DNA of 16,490 nucleotides from Pseudomonadota bacterium (lineage in GTDB: Bacteria; Myxococcota; UBA9042; PHBI01). The notes beneath the pieces are model-generated. The model saw only the letters and a list, made by a program, of their open reading frames with translations. It was not told the origin of the DNA and searched no databases. The stretch spans positions 1 to 16,490 of the forward strand of contig SYAK01000498.1 of the NCBI GenBank assembly GCA_005788935.1, written 5' to 3'. The first letter of the stretch is position 1; the number at the start of each line of letters is the position of its first letter. Below are positions 1-10,064 of this stretch, piece by piece. The position numbers and the translations under genes are program-made.

Positions 1-1
1 C

Positions 2-646
2 CTGTTCGGCGCCTTCTGGCAGCCCGTCGAGGTCGTTGCAAGTCAAAGCATTCTCGCCACCCTGCCGCCCCGCGAGGTCCGCTGCGGGCTTGCCGAGGCG
101 CTGAAGCACGGTCTCATCGCCGACGCCGCACTCGTGGTCCGCATCGTCGAGGACCGCGTCCGGCTGCTCGCCCTCGACCCCGCCGCGCTCGGGCCCGTCA
201 TCGCGCGCTGCTGCGCCATCAAGGCCGGGATCGTCGCCCGCGATCCGCGCGACACCGGTGAGCGGGCGCTGCTGAACTTCGGCCACACCCTCGGTCATGC
301 CTACGAAAACCTGCTCGGCTACGGGGCGCTGACCCACGGCGAGGCGGTGGCCCTCGGGATGTTGCACGCCGCCCTCGTCTCCGAACGCCTCGCGGCGCAG
401 GATGGACGCGAGACGCGGCTCTTCGCCCCGATCCGCGATCTGCTCGACGCGTTCGGCTTCGCGACCGATCTCGGGGCGTCTCGCTGGCCTTCACTCGACG
501 CGCTGCTCGCAGCGGCCCGCGTCGACAAGAAGGCCGACGTGGCCGGGCAGGTCCGCTTCGTCGTGCTCGAGGACCTCGGCGCGGCGCGCGTCGTCCGGCT
601 CGGCTGGGATGTGCTCGGGACGCTCGCGGCCCCGGAGGTCGCGTGA
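2..646 (+). CDS. aroB: 3-dehydroquinate synthase AroB (C-terminal part, 5' end outside window)
   Basis: AroB converts DAHP to 3-dehydroquinate, the second step of the cytosolic shikimate pathway, using NAD+ and a divalent metal. The reading frame is open from base 2 and gives 214 residues, roughly the C-terminal 60% of a protein usually near 360 residues. Visible family hallmarks are GAFWQP and TLPPRE near the fragment start, AEALKHG (fragment residues 31-37, with metal-ligand Glu32 and Lys35), LNFGHTLGHAYE (His95 and His99) and LTHGEAVALGM (His112). These carry the Glu/His/His metal ligands known from AroB structures. The stop TGA (644-646) overlaps the GTG start of the next gene. No frameshift or missing key residue is seen. 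Identification is firm; only the N-terminal NAD-binding part is not visible. Confidence 0.96.
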   Translation: MFGAFWQPVEVVASQSILATLPPREVRCGLAEALKHGLIADAALVVRIVEDRVRLLALDPAALGPVIARCCAIKAGIVARDPRDTGERALLNFGHTLGHAYENLLGYGALTHGEAVALGMLHAALVSERLAAQDGRETRLFAPIRDLLDAFGFATDLGASRWPSLDALLAAARVDKKADVAGQVRFVVLEDLGAARVVRLGWDVLGTLAAPEVA

Positions 647-1002
647 AGACCCGGACGTACGCCGAGATCCTCGCCGGTCAGGGCGAGTATGCCCAGGCCG
701 CCTCGATCTACCGCCACCTCATCAAGCACGCGCCCTCGGACGCCGCCCTCGGGTCCCGCCTGACCGAGCTCGAGCACCTCGCGGCCACCGCCCCGCCGCC
801 CGAGCGCGCCCCCGCGAGCGACCGCCACGACTTCGAACCGCCCTCGCCCGCGCCTCCTCCGCGCGCCATGCGCCCAGTGACCGCGCGTCCCGCCCTTGGC
901 CGTGCCGTGGCAGCGCGCCCGGTCTCACCCGAAAAGGCGGCACGCCGCGAGGTCCTCCTCGCGCTGCTTGACCGCATCACGCTGCGCAGGCGACGCTCAT
1001 GA
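643..1002 (+). CDS. Small TPR-like protein encoded between aroB and aroQ
   Basis: A 119-residue soluble protein starting at GTG 643, whose start overlaps the aroB stop by 4 bp; its own stop overlaps the aroQ ATG by 4 bp. Residues 6-48 (YAEILAGQGEYAQAASIYRHLIKHAPSDAALGSRL...) look like one TPR helical hairpin. A Pro/Ala/Arg-rich disordered stretch (about 50-98) and a short basic amphipathic helix (REVLLALLDRITLRRRR) follow. There is no signal peptide and no membrane segment. The TPR helix, Pro-rich linker and C-terminal LLxRI...RRR helix match small proteins I recall beside shikimate or FimV/TPR genes in deltaproteobacterial genomes. The molecular role is unknown; a protein-protein adaptor is the most that can be inferred. 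The tight double overlap argues that it is a real gene. Confidence 0.83.
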   Translation: MKTRTYAEILAGQGEYAQAASIYRHLIKHAPSDAALGSRLTELEHLAATAPPPERAPASDRHDFEPPSPAPPPRAMRPVTARPALGRAVAARPVSPEKAARREVLLALLDRITLRRRRS

Positions 1003-1469
1003 CTGACAACTCTCACGACCGTCTGCGCGTTCGCGTCCTCAACGGGCCGAACCTCAACCGCCTCGGCCTGCGCGAGCCAGCGATCTACGGCGCGAAGAGC
1101 CTCGCGGCCATCGACGCGGAGCTGCTGGCGCTCGGGGTGACCCTCGGTGTCGACGTGACGACCTTTCAGACCAACGCCGAGGCGGCCTACATCGAGGCGC
1201 TCCACGCGGCCGCCGACGAGCGTCTCGACGGCTTGCTGCTCAACCCGGGCGCCTGGACCCACACCTCGATCGCCATCCGTGACGCCCTGCTCGCGGCGGC
1301 CCTCCCCGCGATCGAGGTCCACCTGTCGAACGTCCACGCGCGCGAGCCCTTCCGCCATCACTCGACCCTCGCGGACGTCGTGAAGGGGCGCGTCATGGGT
1401 TTCGGACCCGAGTCCTACGGTCTCGCGCTGCGGGGCCTCGTGGGGATCCTGCGGCCCGTCGCCACCTGA
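999..1469 (+). CDS. aroQ: Type II 3-dehydroquinate dehydratase AroQ
   Basis: Catalyses the reversible dehydration of 3-dehydroquinate to 3-dehydroshikimate, the reaction directly after AroB; the family forms cytosolic dodecamers. The 156-residue length is normal for type II enzymes. The signature is clear: VLNGPNLNRLGLREPAIYG (residues 13-31) holds Arg25 and the catalytic Tyr30 on the flexible lid, LLLNPGAWTHTS carries the conserved Asn and His, and EVHLSNVHAREPFRHHS supplies the active-site His108 and the substrate-anchoring motif. The usual FQSNxEG loop reads FQTNAEA here, a mild change that keeps the Glu. The ATG at 999 overlaps the upstream stop (ATGA), so translation is probably coupled to aroB and the TPR gene. 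A hairpin follows the stop. Confidence 0.96.
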   Translation: MTDNSHDRLRVRVLNGPNLNRLGLREPAIYGAKSLAAIDAELLALGVTLGVDVTTFQTNAEAAYIEALHAAADERLDGLLLNPGAWTHTSIAIRDALLAAALPAIEVHLSNVHAREPFRHHSTLADVVKGRVMGFGPESYGLALRGLVGILRPVAT

Positions 1470-1483
1470 TCGTCGCTCGAACG

Positions 1484-1519
1484 CCGACGGAGAGGGCCAG
1501 GGGCCTGCCAGGCCGTCGG
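1484..1519 (+). terminator. Inverted repeat after aroQ, candidate terminator
   Basis: A perfect 7-bp inverted repeat, CCGACGG (1484-1490) and CCGTCGG (1513-1519), encloses a second small palindrome, GGCCT-GCC-AGGCC (1502-1514). It begins 14 nt after the aroQ stop. There is no T-run, so a classical intrinsic terminator is not proven; in GC-rich genomes such hairpins can still end transcripts or protect 3' ends. The core at 1498-1513 is repeated exactly at 5359-5374. Confidence 0.45.
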
Positions 1520-1566
1520 TGGCCGCCCGCCCGACGCAGGGTCTCGCGCAACGCGCAGGGGTCGGC

Positions 1567-1596
1567 TTGACACATTCTCCGGACCGCGTGCAAGTT
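1567..1596 (+). promoter_or_regulatory. Candidate sigma-70-like promoter for the kinase gene
   Basis: A perfect TTGACA (1567-1572) lies 110 bp upstream of the preferred kinase start. The matching -10 position (18-nt spacing, CAAGTT at 1591-1596) is a poor match to TATAAT. Initiation near 1603 would leave a leader of about 80 nt. The -35 element is convincing by sequence; the -10 is not, so this remains a candidate. Confidence 0.4.
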
Positions 1597-1669
1597 GTCC
1601 TGCGTGCCTCGCGGCGGGTCGATTCCCGTCCAACGGCACCGGGCGCACTCGCGCCGTGGCTCGCGCAGC

Positions 1670-1674
1670 AAGGA
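1670..1674 (+). promoter_or_regulatory. Shine-Dalgarno site that decides the kinase start
   Basis: AAGGA lies 8 nt before GTG 1683, an ideal spacing. The earlier in-frame GTG at 1656 has no purine-rich site before it, and starting there would add only nine residues of no recognisable function. This favours 1683. Confidence 0.6.
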
Positions 1675-1682
1675 CCGAACCC

Positions 1683-5072
<3,390 letters not shown>

Positions 5073-5091
5073 GGCGGTGTTCGGCGGCGCA

Positions 5092-5106
5092 GGGGCCTCA
5101 CGCCCC
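5092..5106 (+). terminator. Short GC hairpin after the kinase gene
   Basis: GGGGC (5092-5096) and GCCCC (5102-5106) form a 5-bp stem with a 5-nt loop, 19 nt after the kinase stop. The first 9 bases of the surrounding motif (CAGGGGCCT, 5090-5098) match the repeated core found at 1498 and 5359. There is no T-tract, so the terminator role is a weak inference. Confidence 0.3.
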
Positions 5107-5237
5107 AGCCGTCGGATCTCCGTGGTCTCAGGTGAGGGTGGCCGGCCTTCGAGTTCGCGCACAACGCAGCCGGGCCCAGCGGGCTGGCCCGTCCGCCTGA
5201 GCCCCCCCTGCGAGCCGCCGCCGGACGCACCCGACAT

Positions 5238-5310
5238 GCACGTTCGGGTAATCGCCGCCTGTCGCGCAAGCGGTCGCGGCCGAATGACCCCGGGGACAGG
5301 CACGTTCGGG
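5238..5310. repeat. 11-bp direct repeat with similar flanks
   Basis: GCACGTTCGGG occurs at 5238-5248 and again at 5300-5310. Each copy is followed by loosely similar sequence (CGCCGCC..GT.GCGC...CGCGGC), so this may be a decayed tandem duplication of about 60 bp. No function is evident. Confidence 0.5.
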
Positions 5311-5354
5311 CCGCCGCCGGTTGCGCTCGCGGCTGCTGCAACTGACGCGGCCTT

Positions 5355-5377
5355 CTCGCAGGGGCCTGCCAGGCGAG
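5355..5377 (-). terminator. Hairpin at the 3' end of the IgGFc-like gene, candidate terminator
   Basis: CTCGC (5355-5359) and GCGAG (5373-5377) form an inverted repeat that ends 2 nt beyond the stop codon of the minus-strand lipoprotein gene. Between the arms lies the core shared with the aroQ hairpin, with an inner GCCT-GCC-AGGC stem. The flanking arms differ from those at 1484-1519 yet pair with each other. It could serve both converging transcripts; no T-run is present. Confidence 0.42.
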
Positions 5378-5378
5378 C

Positions 5379-7334
5379 TCAGAACGCGAGGCCCGCGCAG
5401 TATGCGTAGCTGATGTTGTGGTCGTAGCCGTAGATGATGGCCGAGATCGGGCTCGACCCCGTCAGGCGGTAGCGCCCCGGTCCGAGCGGCACCGTCAGCG
5501 CCGAGAACCCGCTCATCCCGATAGCGCGCGCCGTCGTGGTGTCGACGGCCGCACCGTCGAGCGTCAGCGCGGCCCCTGTCCGGAAGAGGACGTTCGCGAA
5601 CTGCCAGCGGTAGGTCTCCGGGACGAGGAAGATGAGGTCGGCCTGCCACTTGCTCACGGGGGGAGCCAGCACCAGGGACGGGTCCCCGACGCAGGAGCCG
5701 CCGATCTCGGCCGGGCAGTCCGGGCTTTGGCCGAAGGGGCCGTCCGGGTCGGTCATGTTCTGGCTCGCCATGAACTGCGCGACGACGACAGGTGCGCTCG
5801 CCGTGAGTGCGGCGTCCACGCGCAGCGCGACCGTCCGCACCTCGCCCGCGCGCATCGCGTCACCGGCTGGGGCCGCGTCAACCGGGTCCCACGCGAGCGT
5901 GGTGCCGTCGGTGATCGCGACGATGCGCACGTAGTCGGCCTCGCCCCCACGGTCGGCGAACTTCGCGACGAGGTGCTCGGTCCCGAGGCTCGGCACGGGC
6001 GGCACCTGGGTCTCGACGTGGTCGCAAAAGCGCCCGGTGTCGGGCACGCGTGCACAGCGGTTGCCCGAGAAGACGGCGATCGGGTGGTTCAGCGACGTGA
6101 CGCGCGTGCCGCTCATGTCGGTCCGCACGTTCGGAAGCCCGGCGGGCTCGAGGTTCAGCACCTGGCCGCGGGCGAGCGTCACCTCGGTCGGGGTGTCCCG
6201 CGCGATGGCCCACGGCGCAGCGTTCAGCACGATGGTCTCGCGCGACACGACACGCACGCGGGTGTCGTCGGTGTTCGCCGCGACGACGACGAAGGGCGGC
6301 CGCGAGTATTGGCCTGGGTCCGACCAGGTCACGGCGACGTGGTCGAGCCCGAGGGCCGCCTCGGGGATGAGTAGCGAGGCGTCGTTCGTCGCGACCCTGG
6401 CCTGCGAGGCGTCATCGTACCGCTCGAGGGGGTTGAACATGACGGCCGCGATGGGGGCGTCGCTCCGGATGAGGAAGGCGGCGCGGTGGAAGCCGGCGGT
6501 CGAGATCTGGGACAGGACGCGCGGGACAGGCAGGGGGTGGACCGCGAGTCCGCCAGGGGGGACGGTGACGATGGCCTCGTCGCCCCAAGGGGCGAGCACG
6601 CGGACATGCGCGGCGCGGTCCGATGACGCATTCGAAAACGTAAAAGCGAAGATGTTGTCCATCGCCGAGGCATCGTTCGGCAGATCGGCCGCGATGAAGC
6701 TGCAGCCAAGGTAGCTGCGCTTCAGCCCGAGGACCCCGCAGCTGTCGAGGCAGCGCCCATCGACGCAGGCCTCGTCGCTGGCACACGTCTCGACAGCGCG
6801 CTCTTGAAAGTCTTCACCGCATTCCATGACGCGCCCGGTGTCGCAGCGGCGCGTGCCCCGGGTGCATCCCTCGGTGCAGCGTCCGTCCACGCATGGGCCG
6901 AGCGGGCAGGGGACCTCGGTCCGCCGCGTGCCGGGTGCGAGGCAGGCCGAGACGGTCGTCGCGTCGGCGCACCTCGTCTCGGCCGGGTCCTCGGGGTCGC
7001 AGACACGCGGCAGGCAGGCGCCCGTGTCGCACACCGTGACGCCCGGGCACCGGGCGCGCTGCCAAAGGCCGTCGATGCAGCTGTCGAGCTCTGCCTCGCT
7101 GAGACAGCGGGTGGGTGGGGCGTCCGGGTCGCATGGGCGTGCCGCAGCCTCGACATCAGCTGGGTTGACCACGTCTGGCCCTGTCGGGTCCGTGTCCGCC
7201 AGAGGCGCGGTGTCCGGCCCTCCCGCGAGGCCTCCTCCGCCTCCGCCTCCTCCGCACGCGGCGAGCCACGACGTGAACACCACCGCCATGTGCGTCGAGC
7301 GCCCTCGCGCCGCGTCCCGTCCGCGTCCTGCCAT
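5379..7334 (-). CDS. IgGFc-binding-like lipoprotein with Cys-rich N-terminal region
   Basis: A 651-residue predicted lipoprotein. The signal segment ends in LAAC (lipid Cys27), followed by eight glycines as a flexible tether. Residues of about 68-215 are rich in Cys (about 20, in spacings such as CVDGRC and CDTGAC) and probably disulfide-bonded outside the cytoplasm. From about residue 215 to the end the sequence resembles the bacterial IgGFc-binding N-terminal family: NIFAFTFSN, AAFLIRSDAPIAAVMFNPLE, LNHPIAVFSGNRC, VVVAQFMASQ and the closing ISAIIYGYDHNISYAYCAGLAF. The family is linked to adhesion by name and homology; the actual ligand is unknown. ATG 7334 has GGAGGA only 4 nt upstream; the internal Met16 lacks a ribosome site. 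It lies 27 bp downstream of the isoamylase gene, so the two are probably co-transcribed. Confidence 0.85.
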   Translation of the reverse strand: MAGRGRDAARGRSTHMAVVFTSWLAACGGGGGGGGLAGGPDTAPLADTDPTGPDVVNPADVEAAARPCDPDAPPTRCLSEAELDSCIDGLWQRARCPGVTVCDTGACLPRVCDPEDPAETRCADATTVSACLAPGTRRTEVPCPLGPCVDGRCTEGCTRGTRRCDTGRVMECGEDFQERAVETCASDEACVDGRCLDSCGVLGLKRSYLGCSFIAADLPNDASAMDNIFAFTFSNASSDRAAHVRVLAPWGDEAIVTVPPGGLAVHPLPVPRVLSQISTAGFHRAAFLIRSDAPIAAVMFNPLERYDDASQARVATNDASLLIPEAALGLDHVAVTWSDPGQYSRPPFVVVAANTDDTRVRVVSRETIVLNAAPWAIARDTPTEVTLARGQVLNLEPAGLPNVRTDMSGTRVTSLNHPIAVFSGNRCARVPDTGRFCDHVETQVPPVPSLGTEHLVAKFADRGGEADYVRIVAITDGTTLAWDPVDAAPAGDAMRAGEVRTVALRVDAALTASAPVVVAQFMASQNMTDPDGPFGQSPDCPAEIGGSCVGDPSLVLAPPVSKWQADLIFLVPETYRWQFANVLFRTGAALTLDGAAVDTTTARAIGMSGFSALTVPLGPGRYRLTGSSPISAIIYGYDHNISYAYCAGLAF

Positions 7335-7338
7335 CCGG

Positions 7339-7344
7339 TCCTCC
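7339..7344 (-). promoter_or_regulatory. Strong Shine-Dalgarno with short spacer for the IgGFc-like gene
   Basis: On the minus strand GGAGGA ends 4 nt before ATG 7334. The match is strong although the spacer is shorter than usual. It supports the first Met over Met16 (7289), which has no purine-rich site upstream. Confidence 0.5.
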
Positions 7345-7361
7345 CGTGGGTTCGCCTGCGC

Positions 7362-9845
7362 TCAGGGCGCGGTCGTGAAGATCGCGATACTGCTGTCCTT
7401 CATCACGTAGGTCGGCTCCGTCATGACCTCGGGCGCGTCACGCCACACGTTCGCGCTGAGCGTCATCGGGCGTCCCGACTCAACGAGGAAGGGCTCGCCG
7501 TCGAACCAGCGCTGCGTGTCGACCCGCCGCTGCCACGCCCGGGCCGACGGCAGCGTGAAGGTCACGTCACGGCGCTCCATGTTGATGAGGATAAGCAATT
7601 CATCGCGTCCATCATCTGTGAAGTAATGTTGCATCAGGTGGCGGCTCGTCCAGTCGGGCGGGCTGGCGTTGTCGGCCCGCTTCCACGCGAAGGGCGCGCC
7701 GCCCCCGTAGGTCGCAGGCGCCAACTTCGCGAGGTGCTCCTTGCGCAGCGCGATGACCTGGCGCACGAAGTCGTGCATCCGCACGCGCTCGGGCGAGGCC
7801 CGCCACGTCCCCCACGCGAACCAGTTCGCGGGGTTGTCCGCCCGCGTCGCGTAGGCGTTGTTGTTGCCGAGCTGGGTCCGCAGCCACTCGTCCCCGCCGT
7901 AAAGCATCGGCGTCCCGTGCGACACGAGCATCGCGACGAACAGGTTGCGCATCAGCTGCCGCTTCATGCGCTCGCCCGCCTCGTCGCTTCCCCAGTCGCG
8001 TGACCGGTTGTGGTTCTCCCCGGAGTCGAGGTCGCACCAGACCGACAGCGGATCCTCGCAGCACACCGGGTTGAGCGGTCCGCAGCCGTTCTTCTTCGTG
8101 TCGTAGGTGAACACGTCGTACATCGTGAAGCCGTCGTGGATCGTCACAAAGTTCACGCTGTGGTGCGGTCCGCGGCCGTTGTGGGCGTAGTAGCGGTCGA
8201 AGCCGGTCATCGTGAAGCCACCGTCCGCGTCGCCCTCGAGGCTGTCGAGACGCCACGCGTCAACGTTCATGAAGGCCCGCCACCAGTCCCGGAAGCGCCC
8301 GTTCCACTCGTACCACCCCTCCGCCGCGGCACCGGCCTCGGGCGGACCCGAGGCCGCCGGGAAGGCCCCGATGCTGTACGCGTAGTCGCCGCCAGCCGCC
8401 CACGGTTCGGCGACGATCCGCACGTTCCGGGCGCGCAACACCGGGTCGTCGATGACGTCCTGAAGCACGGTCTTCGCGACCTCGTCCCAGCGCTGGTAGT
8501 CGCCGTCCTTTGCGCCAAGGGCGGGCGCGAGATCGAAGCGGAAGCCGTCGATGTGCATCTCCTCGGCCCAGTAGCGCAGCGAGTCGAGGGTCAGGCGCCG
8601 GAAAGGCAGGTGATTATTGCGCATCTGGTTGCCGACGCCCGTCGCGTACCAGTAGGTCTGCCGATCGTCCGACAGGGCGTAATAGGCCTGATTGTCGAGC
8701 CCGCGCAGGCTGTAGAGCCCCGCGACCTCCTTGGGCTCGAAGTTGCCGAGGTCGCTGCTCGTCACGGGGTCGAGGTCGACGTCGTCACGCTCGAGCTTCT
8801 CCCGCCACAGGCCGCCTTCTCCCGAGTGGTTGTAGACGACGTCGAGCCACACCTCGAGGCCGCGGGCGTGGAGGGCGTCGACCATCGCCTTCACTTCGTC
8901 GATGATGGCCTCGGGCGTCTCGGTCGTCCGTGGGGCCTCGGTGAAGGCCGCCGCATACGTCGTCTCAGGCGCAAACCAGTTCAGGGTGTGATAACCCCAA
9001 TAGCCGCCGTCAAGCGGCTTCTCGAAGATCGGCAGGAACTCGACCGCCGTGACCCCGAGGTCCGCGAGATAGTCCGCCATCTCGGCGACCCCGCGATAGG
9101 TCCCGGGGTTCGCGACACCCGACGCCGGGTCGGCCGTCAGCCCCTTCAGATGGACCTCGTAGACGACCTGGGCGTGCCAGCCGTTGCCGGGCGCCGCCGG
9201 ATCCCTGCGTCGCGCCTGCCAGAGATCTTCGTTTGAACTCCAACGATATCGGCTATCGGTCACCACGCTCTTCGCGGCGGCGCCCCAGGTCGATTGCGTC
9301 CGCGCAGGCCCCGTCGCGAGCGATCCGCGGGCCCAGTCGTGGTCGCGGTGGACGGCGCGGGCGTAGGGGTCGATGAGCAGTTTGTTGGGATTGAAACGAT
9401 TTCCATCCGCGTCGACGTCGCTGACGAATCCGTCGATGAGGCCGGGTCGCCACGACGCCACCCAGGGCCAGTTCGGGCCCCACGCGACGAGCCCGTAGTG
9501 CTGCCCGCGACCGATACCCTCGACGTGGACGCTCCAGACGTCGCCAAAGCGCGTCATCGGAAAACGACGGGTCGGGCGCTCGGAGTCTGGTGCGTCGAAG
9601 AGCAGCACCTCGAGGCGCGTCGCGTTCGCGCTGTAGGTGTTGAAGCTGACGCCTGCGTCGACGAGCTTCGGACCCAGGTGGTCGAGGGCCGCGATCGCCT
9701 CGGGCGATAACGACGGGGCCCGCTCGCTCGCGTGATACAGGCGGACGCGTCCTTCGGGTTCGGAGACGCAGCCTGCGAGGACGCAGACGAACAGGGCGAG
9801 GGTGACACCCCGGTGACGACGGTAGGCGGCGGGCGTACGGTTCAT
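7362..9845 (-). CDS. Secreted isoamylase-type debranching enzyme (GH13), predicted lipoprotein
   Basis: An 827-residue enzyme predicted to hydrolyse alpha-1,6 branch points of glycogen or amylopectin. The N-terminus (MNRTPAAYRRHRG, a hydrophobic core, then LAGC with Cys26) is a lipoprotein signal. Residues of about 60-190 form a CBM48-like module (YGLVAWGPNWPW, GFVSDVDADGNRFNPNKLLIDPYA), closely resembling what I recall of Pseudomonas isoamylase. The GH13 barrel shows VWLDVVYNHSGEGG, DGFRFDLAPAL (nucleophile Asp438), VRIVAEPW (acid/base Glu480) and VTIHDGF (Asp571), so it should be active. A loop after Asp571 has four Cys (588, 595, 596, 604). Length exceeds cytosolic GlgX (about 660-700), which argues against GlgX. 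No good ribosome site precedes ATG 9845. It is probably the first gene of a unit with the IgGFc-like lipoprotein. Confidence 0.92.
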   Translation of the reverse strand: MNRTPAAYRRHRGVTLALFVCVLAGCVSEPEGRVRLYHASERAPSLSPEAIAALDHLGPKLVDAGVSFNTYSANATRLEVLLFDAPDSERPTRRFPMTRFGDVWSVHVEGIGRGQHYGLVAWGPNWPWVASWRPGLIDGFVSDVDADGNRFNPNKLLIDPYARAVHRDHDWARGSLATGPARTQSTWGAAAKSVVTDSRYRWSSNEDLWQARRRDPAAPGNGWHAQVVYEVHLKGLTADPASGVANPGTYRGVAEMADYLADLGVTAVEFLPIFEKPLDGGYWGYHTLNWFAPETTYAAAFTEAPRTTETPEAIIDEVKAMVDALHARGLEVWLDVVYNHSGEGGLWREKLERDDVDLDPVTSSDLGNFEPKEVAGLYSLRGLDNQAYYALSDDRQTYWYATGVGNQMRNNHLPFRRLTLDSLRYWAEEMHIDGFRFDLAPALGAKDGDYQRWDEVAKTVLQDVIDDPVLRARNVRIVAEPWAAGGDYAYSIGAFPAASGPPEAGAAAEGWYEWNGRFRDWWRAFMNVDAWRLDSLEGDADGGFTMTGFDRYYAHNGRGPHHSVNFVTIHDGFTMYDVFTYDTKKNGCGPLNPVCCEDPLSVWCDLDSGENHNRSRDWGSDEAGERMKRQLMRNLFVAMLVSHGTPMLYGGDEWLRTQLGNNNAYATRADNPANWFAWGTWRASPERVRMHDFVRQVIALRKEHLAKLAPATYGGGAPFAWKRADNASPPDWTSRHLMQHYFTDDGRDELLILINMERRDVTFTLPSARAWQRRVDTQRWFDGEPFLVESGRPMTLSANVWRDAPEVMTEPTYVMKDSSIAIFTTAP

Positions 9846-9873
9846 GCGGCGTCGAGCTTAGCCCGGCGTGGGC

Positions 9874-9891
9874 CCCCGCTCAATGGCGGGG
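9874..9891. repeat. Palindrome CCCCGC-N6-GCGGGG upstream of the isoamylase gene
   Basis: Perfect 6-bp arms CCCCGC (9874-9879) and GCGGGG (9886-9891) flank TCAATG. It lies 29-46 nt upstream of the isoamylase start. It could be an operator for a dimeric regulator or a 5'-leader hairpin; chance is possible in such GC-rich DNA. Confidence 0.4.
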
Positions 9892-10052
9892 AACCGCTTC
9901 CTGCGGGCCATCGACCGTCGCGTGTGGCCGTATCGGGCCCGCGGTGGACCCGGAGGCCCCCCGGTCCGTTCACGTTCCGCGTCTCGGTCGTCAGCCCCGT
10001 GGCGACGCTCGGCGGCACTCCGCGACGCCTTGTCAGAGCGACCGGGCGCGCG

Positions 10053-10057
10053 CAGGA
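10053..10057 (+). promoter_or_regulatory. Shine-Dalgarno site deciding the M16 protease start
   Basis: CAGGA (10053-10057) ends 7 nt before ATG 10065. The start at 10065 also places a canonical lipoprotein signal at the N-terminus. The long in-frame extension upstream would bury that signal and read antisense into the isoamylase gene. Confidence 0.65.
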
Positions 10058-10064
10058 TGGCGGC

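Larger units (their letters stand above)
5073..5378. other. 306-bp convergent intergenic region, no gene found
   Basis: This gap lies between the 3' ends of the kinase (+) and the IgGFc-like lipoprotein gene (-). Short open frames cross it, but none shows a recognisable motif, an amphipathic pattern or a start with a good ribosome site; in particular no WD40 remnant that might once have extended the kinase is visible. It contains a hairpin at 5092-5106, an imperfect direct repeat at 5238-5310 and a hairpin with a repeated core at 5355-5377, listed separately. Confidence 0.7.
9846..10064. promoter_or_regulatory. Divergent promoter region between the isoamylase and M16 protease genes
   Basis: This 219-bp gap separates the starts of two divergent genes, so promoters for both should lie here. 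I see no convincing -35/-10 pair in either direction. The one clear element is the palindrome at 9874-9891. Confidence 0.55.

Noticed and set aside
1656..1682. GTG 1656 as the kinase start
   Set aside because: No Shine-Dalgarno site precedes it, while AAGGA lies 8 nt before GTG 1683. It adds only nine residues, so it cannot be fully excluded.
6804..8003. A 399-codon plus-strand frame across the two lipoprotein genes
   Set aside because: It crosses the boundary of two well-supported minus-strand genes and has no coherent protein features.
9732..10064. N-terminal extension of the M16 protease to an ATG at 9732
   Set aside because: It would run antisense through the 5' end of the isoamylase gene and bury the lipoprotein signal that starts at 10065, which has its own ribosome site.
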